Source: JACRLI01 sp035542815
Lineage (GTDB): Bacteria; Eisenbacteria; RBG-16-71-46; JACRLI01
Length of the DNA stretch: 9,759 nt
Direction: 5' to 3'
Assembly (NCBI GenBank): GCA_035542815.1
Contig: DATKKS010000293.1
Span: forward strand, 1-9,759
In this document: piece after piece, positions 6,117 through 9,759 of the stretch
Layout: each line of letters starts with the position of its first letter
How positions within the stretch are numbered: position 1 is the first letter of the stretch
The notes under the pieces: model-generated
Told to the model about the DNA's origin: nothing
What the model saw: the letters and a program-made list of their open reading frames with translations, nothing else
Databases searched by the model: none
Made by a program: the position numbers and the translations under genes

Positions 6117-7094
6117 CTACCGCAGATCCTCGATCAGCACCAGCCGCTCGGAGCCCGTGTCTTCCAGATACAGCACCCGGCGGCCGTCGGCGGAGATCCG
6201 CATGCAGGTTGCGGCGCCGGGGCCGCGGGTGAGCCGCACCGGCGCGCCCCCCGAGGCCCCCACCAGCCACAGATCGGTCCCGCCGGCGAGGTCCGTGGCG
6301 TACAGGATCTCGTTCTGCGGAGTCCAGCACACGCCCGCCACGCGCCGCTGGTCGCGGGTGATCTGCCGCTCCCGGCCGCGGGCCAGGTCGCGCAGGAACA
6401 CTTCCTGGTAGCCGCCCGGAAATCCCCGGACCCAGGCGATGTACTTGCCGCTGGGAGCCCACGAGAAGGCGGACGCGCCGGGCGCGGTGGTGAGGGTGTC
6501 GCGGAACTCCATGCGCCGGCCCGAGCCGTCGGGGGCCACCGTCCAGAACTCGCAGCCCTGCGGGCCGGGACCGCCGGCGTGCTCCACCAGGAAGCCGATG
6601 CGCCGCCCGTCGGGGCGGAAGGCCGGCCAGCAGCCGCCGGCCGCCAGCGCCCGTCCCGGCCCGCCGCGCACCGGCGCCATGCGGATCTGGGGGGCACCGC
6701 CCCCCGTGGGCCAGGCGTCGTAGACCAGCTGGGAGCCGTCGGGCGAGAGGTCCACCGAGCCGATGCGGGCGCACGAGTCGGCGGTGACCCGGCGCGGCGC
6801 GCCGCCGGCGGCGCGCGCGAGATACACGTCCCAGCGGCCGCGCTCTTCGGCCGCCGGGTAGGCCAGCCAGGTTCCGTCCGGGGAGAGCGCCGGGCAGAGG
6901 ATGTGCTTCTGGGGAAGATCCAGCACCCGGGCGGTCAGGTGCGGGTTGATCCGCGGCGGCCGCTCCAGCAGGCGGGTCCACACCATCACCCAGACCGCCA
7001 GCAGCAGCACCAGCGCCACCACTCCCCAGAGGCCGCCCCACACGCGCGGGGGCGTGCGGCGCGGGCGGGCCGGCGGCCCCGGGCCGTGCGGCAT
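6117..7094 (-). CDS. Membrane-anchored TolB/PD40-type beta-propeller protein
   Basis: A 325-residue protein with a basic, proline-rich N-terminus, one membrane helix (about 21-40, GLWGVVALVLLLAVWVMVWT) and an extracytoplasmic domain. Six repeats of the PD40 type are visible: CPALSPDGTWLAY (67-79), VDLSPDGSQLVY (114-125), PAFRPDGRRIGF (157-168), FSWAPSGKYIAW (210-221), VCWTPQNEILYA (255-266) and MRISADGRRVLY (298-309). This suggests a six-bladed propeller like the C-terminal domain of TolB. Such domains usually bind proteins or peptides; the partner here is unknown. The layout resembles the C-terminal half of PD40-bearing Ser/Thr kinases of Acidobacteria-like bacteria, but no kinase domain is present. 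The ATG at 7094 has AGGGA close by; GTG at 7118, just after an in-frame stop, is an alternative. It lies 59 bases downstream of the cytochrome gene on the same strand. Confidence 0.85.
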   Translation of the reverse strand: MPHGPGPPARPRRTPPRVWGGLWGVVALVLLLAVWVMVWTRLLERPPRINPHLTARVLDLPQKHILCPALSPDGTWLAYPAAEERGRWDVYLARAAGGAPRRVTADSCARIGSVDLSPDGSQLVYDAWPTGGGAPQIRMAPVRGGPGRALAAGGCWPAFRPDGRRIGFLVEHAGGPGPQGCEFWTVAPDGSGRRMEFRDTLTTAPGASAFSWAPSGKYIAWVRGFPGGYQEVFLRDLARGRERQITRDQRRVAGVCWTPQNEILYATDLAGGTDLWLVGASGGAPVRLTRGPGAATCMRISADGRRVLYLEDTGSERLVLIEDLR

Positions 7095-7153
7095 GTTCCC
7101 TGAAGTGCCGGACTGCACGCTGGAAGTCTAGCGCAGCCGCGGCGGAGTGACGA

Positions 7154-8149
7154 TCAGTTCCCCTTCCCTCCGGCGCGGGCCTTGAGCGCGTCCAGCCGGT
7201 GCCGGGCGTCGTCGTTGCCGGGCTCGATCTCCAGCGCCCGCTGGTAGGACTGGGCGGCCAGCTCCAGGTCGCCGTGCTGCTCGTACGCCTCGCCCAGGCC
7301 CTCGTGGGCCCTCGCGGAGGCCGGGTGGTCCGCCACGTTCAGCTTGAGCGCGGCGAGCGCCGGCTCCATCTGGTGCTCGCGGAGCAGCTCGTGGCCGACA
7401 TCGCCCAGCAGGGCGTCGGACACCACCTGCGGCCCGTACTGCCCCTGCAGCGCGTGGTAGGCCGCGGCGCCCGAGTCGCTGCCGCCCTGGGCGAACGCCA
7501 GGGAGATGGCGGCGGTGGCGTGCTGGCGCTTGGCGAAGACGGACTTCGGATTCTGTTCGACATTGAAGGCCTGGAGCCGCACCGCGTCCGCCGGGTGCCC
7601 GGCCTCTCCGATCTGACCGGCCAGAATCGCCAGCGAGGCCTCGCCGAAGTCGTACACCGCGCGGCCGTAATAGCGGTCGCGCAGCCCCTGGTAGCGGGCG
7701 ATCGTGGAGTCCAGGCCCCCGTGGTCATAGGCCTGCTTCAGCACGTCCTGCAGCATGCGCGGCTGGGGCGCCCCGCGGTGGCAGGTCGCGCACTCCACCC
7801 GCACGGGAGGGTCGGCGCGCGTCTCCAGCTTCGCCAGGTACGCGTCGTTCAGCTCCTGCACCATGCGCATCATGGCGCGCGCGGTCCGCTTCGCCGGCTT
7901 GTCGTCGAGCGCGAAGTCCTCGTGCCGGATCGGCTTGCCCTCCTCGCCCACGTGGCAGTACCCGCACCGCACCCCCAGGGCGCGGGTGAAGCCGCCCATG
8001 ACCGCGCGCAGCTCCCCCGGGGAGACATCCTTGGGCAGGACCTTGAGGTTGGTGAAGGTCTCGCGCTGCGGCTGGGCGCGGACCGAGGCCACCAGGGTGC
8101 AGACCAACAGGACAGCCAGGCCGCGTTGAATCAGGCTCGAGCGGGTCAT
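7154..8149 (-). CDS. Secreted dihaem cytochrome c, reaction-centre cytochrome type, with C-terminal TPRs
   Basis: Exported electron-transfer protein of 331 residues. A signal peptide (about 1-25, basic start, hydrophobic LAVLLVCTLVAS, probable cleavage after VRA) is followed by a domain with two haem sites, CGYCH (62-66) and CATCH (120-124). The segments NLKVLPKDVSPGELRAVM, FTRALGVRC and FALDDKPAKRTARAMM match the photosynthetic reaction-centre cytochrome c family (CytoC_RC), which also occurs widely in non-phototrophs. Met51 and Met94 or Met96 are candidate axial ligands. From about residue 200 to the end the protein is helical. The last part, near residues 262-320, shows TPR signatures (ARAHEGLGEAYEQHGDLELA and SYQRALEIEPGNDDAR). 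The ATG at 8149 is chosen over ATG 8161, since GGGAGG lies 4 bases before it. It is a plausible client of the Ccm system in the same window. Confidence 0.9.
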   Translation of the reverse strand: MTRSSLIQRGLAVLLVCTLVASVRAQPQRETFTNLKVLPKDVSPGELRAVMGGFTRALGVRCGYCHVGEEGKPIRHEDFALDDKPAKRTARAMMRMVQELNDAYLAKLETRADPPVRVECATCHRGAPQPRMLQDVLKQAYDHGGLDSTIARYQGLRDRYYGRAVYDFGEASLAILAGQIGEAGHPADAVRLQAFNVEQNPKSVFAKRQHATAAISLAFAQGGSDSGAAAYHALQGQYGPQVVSDALLGDVGHELLREHQMEPALAALKLNVADHPASARAHEGLGEAYEQHGDLELAAQSYQRALEIEPGNDDARHRLDALKARAGGKGN

Positions 8150-8153
8150 CTTG

Positions 8154-8159
8154 CCTCCC
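8154..8159 (-). promoter_or_regulatory. Ribosome binding site deciding the cytochrome start
   Basis: GGGAGG on the minus strand, 4 bases before the ATG at 8149. It overlaps the in-frame ATG at 8161, which itself has no ribosome site upstream. The downstream ATG is therefore preferred. Confidence 0.65.
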
Positions 8160-8218
8160 ATGCGGGGATTGTGACGCTGCGGCCCGGCGGAGAGGATGGC
8201 GTTGCCAGAGAGGGAATG

Positions 8219-9274
8219 CTAGCGCATCGCGGCCATGCTGACCTGCTGGGCCAGGTTGCGCGCCAGCTCCATGAAGGCCTCGGCCTGCATCGAGCCCGGC
8301 GAGCGCTTGACCACCGGCATGCCGCTGTCCCCCGCCTGGCGCACTCCCGCGTGGATCGGGATCTCGGCCAGGAACGGGATGTCCATCTCCTGGCTCAGGC
8401 GCCGGCCGCCGCCGTGGTCGAAGATCTCGGTGCGCTGGTTGCAGTGGGGACACACGAAGTAGCTCATGTTCTCCACCACCCCCAGCACCGGGACCTGGAG
8501 CTTGCGGAACATGGTGACCGCCTTGGCCACGTCGGAGAGCGAGACCTCCTGCGGCGTGGTCACCACCACCGCGCCGGAGATGGGCACCAGCTGCGACAGC
8601 GACAGCGAGATGTCTCCGGTGCCGGGCGGCAGGTCCACCACCAGGTAATCCAGCTCGCCCCACACCACGTCGCGCACGAAGTTGGTCATGGCCGAGTGGA
8701 GCATCGGGCCGCGCCAGATCACCGGCTGCTCCGGATCCAGGAGGAAGCCCATGGACATCACCTTCACCCCGTGGCTCTCCAGCGGGACCATCTTCTTGTC
8801 GTCGGTGAGCACGGGCGGCTCGTCCACGCCCATCATGATCGGCATGTTGGGGCCGTAGACGTCGGCGTCCATGAGGCCCACCTTCGCGCCCAGCATCCCC
8901 AGCGCCACCGCCAGGTTGGCGCTGACGGTGGACTTCCCCACCCCGCCCTTGCCCGCGCCCACCGCGATGACGTTGGCCACCCCCGGGATGGGCTCCCGCT
9001 GCGGCAGCCCGATGGCCGCGCGGACCCGGGCGGTCATGTTGATGTGGAAGGCCTTGAGCCCGGGCACGCCGTGCAGGGCCTCCTCGGCCATGGACCGCAT
9101 CTTCTCCTTGAGCGGGCAGGCGGGCGTGGTCAGTTCGTAGTCGAACCACACCTCGCCGTCTTCGAGCCTGAGGTTCTTGACCATGCCCAGCGAGACGATG
9201 TCGCGGTGCAGGTCCGGATCAATGACGCGGCTGAGGGCCTTGAGAACAACTTCCTCGCTGACCTGGGAGGACAT
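8219..9274 (-). CDS. mrp: Mrp/ApbC/NBP35-family Fe-S cluster carrier ATPase
   Basis: Cytoplasmic P-loop protein that binds and transfers [4Fe-4S] clusters to apoproteins. It has 351 residues, typical of the two-domain bacterial form. The N-terminal MIP18/DUF59 domain (about 5-85) contains DPDLHRDIVSLGMV and the conserved cysteine C53 in TTPACPL. The MRP-type ATPase domain has a deviant Walker A, GKGGVGKST (108-116), a DADVYGPN switch (136-143), a VVDLPPGTGD motif (212-221) and the cluster-binding CPHC pair (C275, C278) after VVENMSYF. All key residues are present. The ATG at 9274 is preceded by GAGGT with 6 bases of spacing. A promoter-like pair lies 85-113 bases upstream. The next gene, 69 bases downstream on the same strand, is a cytochrome c, and a ferredoxin lies upstream: an Fe-S and electron-transfer setting. 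Confidence 0.96.
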   Translation of the reverse strand: MSSQVSEEVVLKALSRVIDPDLHRDIVSLGMVKNLRLEDGEVWFDYELTTPACPLKEKMRSMAEEALHGVPGLKAFHINMTARVRAAIGLPQREPIPGVANVIAVGAGKGGVGKSTVSANLAVALGMLGAKVGLMDADVYGPNMPIMMGVDEPPVLTDDKKMVPLESHGVKVMSMGFLLDPEQPVIWRGPMLHSAMTNFVRDVVWGELDYLVVDLPPGTGDISLSLSQLVPISGAVVVTTPQEVSLSDVAKAVTMFRKLQVPVLGVVENMSYFVCPHCNQRTEIFDHGGGRRLSQEMDIPFLAEIPIHAGVRQAGDSGMPVVKRSPGSMQAEAFMELARNLAQQVSMAAMR

Positions 9275-9312
9275 GCGGGTACCTCGTGGGTGGAAAGGGC
9301 AGGCCGCCGGCG

Positions 9313-9327
9313 GTGCCGGAGCGGCAC
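9313..9327 (-). repeat. Small hairpin in the mrp leader
   Basis: Perfect inverted repeat GTGCCG/CGGCAC (9313-9318 and 9322-9327) with a 3-base loop. Next to it is the 10-bp palindrome CCGCCGGCGG (9304-9313). Both fall between the predicted transcription start and the ribosome site of mrp. A role in the leader is possible, but such repeats also arise by chance in GC-rich DNA. Confidence 0.35.
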
Positions 9328-9358
9328 GTAGTCGCTCTGCTGCTAATGGCTTGGATGC

Positions 9359-9387
9359 ATTTCACCAGAGGCGGAAGCGGCCGTCAA
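9359..9387 (-). promoter_or_regulatory. Predicted sigma70-type promoter of mrp
   Basis: On the minus strand TTGACG (9387-9382, 5 of 6) is followed after exactly 17 bases by TGAAAT (9364-9359, 4 of 6). Transcription would start near 9352 and give a leader of about 78 bases. This would let mrp and the two genes after it be expressed apart from the ferredoxin. Confidence 0.5.
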
Positions 9388-9474
9388 CGCGCTCGGCGCG
9401 GGCCGTCGGGGGCGCTCGGGGCAGCTCTCCGGGGGCACGCCGCACACGTGCCGCCGGGCGCCGGCCTCAAGCGC

Positions 9475-9504
9475 AGCGGCCGCGCCATCTCGGGCGCGGC
9501 CGCT
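9475..9504 (-). terminator. Strong hairpin downstream of the ferredoxin, possible terminator
   Basis: Perfect 12-bp inverted repeat AGCGGCCGCGCC (9475-9486) and GGCGCGGCCGCT (9493-9504) around a 6-base loop. It begins 50 bases after the ferredoxin stop and ends upstream of the predicted mrp promoter, as expected of a transcript end. No clear T-run follows on the minus strand, so it may act as a non-canonical terminator or an RNA-stabilising end. The rest of the 280-base gap holds no supportable gene. Confidence 0.5.
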
Positions 9505-9554
9505 GGAAAACCGGGAAGGGGCGCGGTTCTCTTGGGACTGCTGCGGGCCGGCGT

Positions 9555-9759
9555 CTAGGACGCCGCGTGGGTCAGGACCTCCACCGGTTGCATCACCGAG
9601 ACATCCTCGTACACCACCGCTTCCTCTGGACACACCTCCTCGCAGATCGCGCACTCGGTGCAGGTCTGCGCGTCGATGACGTAGAGCCGGCGGTTGGCCT
9701 CCTGGATGGCTTCGACGGGGCAGTCCGCGGCACACACACCGCACCCGGTGCACGCGGAG
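9555..9759 (-). CDS. 2[4Fe-4S] ferredoxin, partial (N-terminus beyond right edge)
   Basis: Small cytoplasmic electron carrier. The visible 67 residues begin inside the first cluster motif, CTGCGVCAADCP (C-x2-C-x2-C-x3-C-P). The second motif, CTECAICEEVCP, has the same spacing. All eight cluster cysteines are present, so two [4Fe-4S] clusters are expected. The tail after the second motif is short and ends VEVLTHAAS. The reading frame stays open through the right edge. The GTG at 9737 lies within the first motif and would lose two of its cysteines, so it is not the start. Whether this is a free ferredoxin or the C-terminal domain of a larger protein cannot be told here. It lies on the same strand as mrp, 280 bases upstream. 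Confidence 0.9.
   Translation of the reverse strand, partial: SACTGCGVCAADCPVEAIQEANRRLYVIDAQTCTECAICEEVCPEEAVVYEDVSVMQPVEVLTHAAS

Noticed and set aside
7199..9331. A long open frame of about 710 codons on the plus strand, opposite the cytochrome and mrp genes.
   Set aside because: It is rich in His, Arg, Gly and Val with no domain, and lies opposite two genes with complete motifs. It is a by-product of high GC content.
9286..9558. A 90-codon plus-strand open frame in the gap between mrp and the ferredoxin.
   Set aside because: Arg/Gly/Ala-rich, no recognisable motif, covers the predicted mrp promoter and the hairpin, and runs to the ferredoxin stop on the other strand. Not supported as a gene.
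1..9759. CRISPR array, tRNA, rRNA, insertion sequence or prophage genes.
   Set aside because: No regularly spaced repeats, no cloverleaf or rRNA sequence recognised, and no transposase or phage motifs on either strand.

Overview
This is a very GC-rich (roughly 70% by eye), densely coded bacterial window from an organism with a periplasm. It makes periplasmic c-type cytochromes with the System I (Ccm) machinery. The gene styles suggest a Gram-negative outside the classical Proteobacteria, such as Gemmatimonadota, Eisenbacteria, Acidobacteriota or a relative. These styles are a compact CcmD-family protein, a CcmE with Cys in place of the haem-binding His, a reaction-centre-type dihaem cytochrome with TPRs, and a PD40/TolB-like propeller behind a single membrane helix. 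The phylum is an inference and cannot be fixed from this sequence.

Region 1 (1-3939, minus strand) is a cytochrome c maturation operon in the order ccmA-ccmB-ccmC-ccmD-ccmE-ccmF. ccmF runs off the left edge. ccmB/ccmC and ccmD/ccmE overlap and ccmC/ccmD abut, so translation is probably coupled. CcmA and CcmB form the ABC transporter core. CcmC and CcmD load haem on CcmE, and CcmF ligates it to apocytochromes. A near-consensus promoter ends 8 bases before the ccmA ATG, so the mRNA may be leaderless. No ccmG or ccmH is visible; either could lie beyond the left edge or elsewhere.

Region 2 (3940-4163) is the divergent gap between ccmA and a plus-strand gene. It holds the ccmA promoter and a 13-bp palindrome. 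Region 3 (4164-6080, plus strand) is one membrane histidine kinase with a large periplasmic sensor, HAMP, HisKA and HATPase domains and no adjacent response regulator.

Region 4 (6117-9274, minus strand) reads mrp/apbC (Fe-S carrier P-loop ATPase), then a secreted dihaem cytochrome c with C-terminal TPRs, then a membrane-anchored beta-propeller protein that converges on the kinase. A sigma70-like promoter lies upstream of mrp. Region 5 (9555-9759, minus strand) is the 3' part of a 2[4Fe-4S] ferredoxin, cut by the right edge and followed by a strong hairpin.

Functionally, the window joins cytochrome c assembly, one likely client cytochrome and Fe-S cluster handling: an electron-transfer neighbourhood. 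I see no mobile element, CRISPR array, tRNA or rRNA. The most unusual feature is the C-x3-Y form of CcmE. I do not see convincing evidence for an entirely new system.
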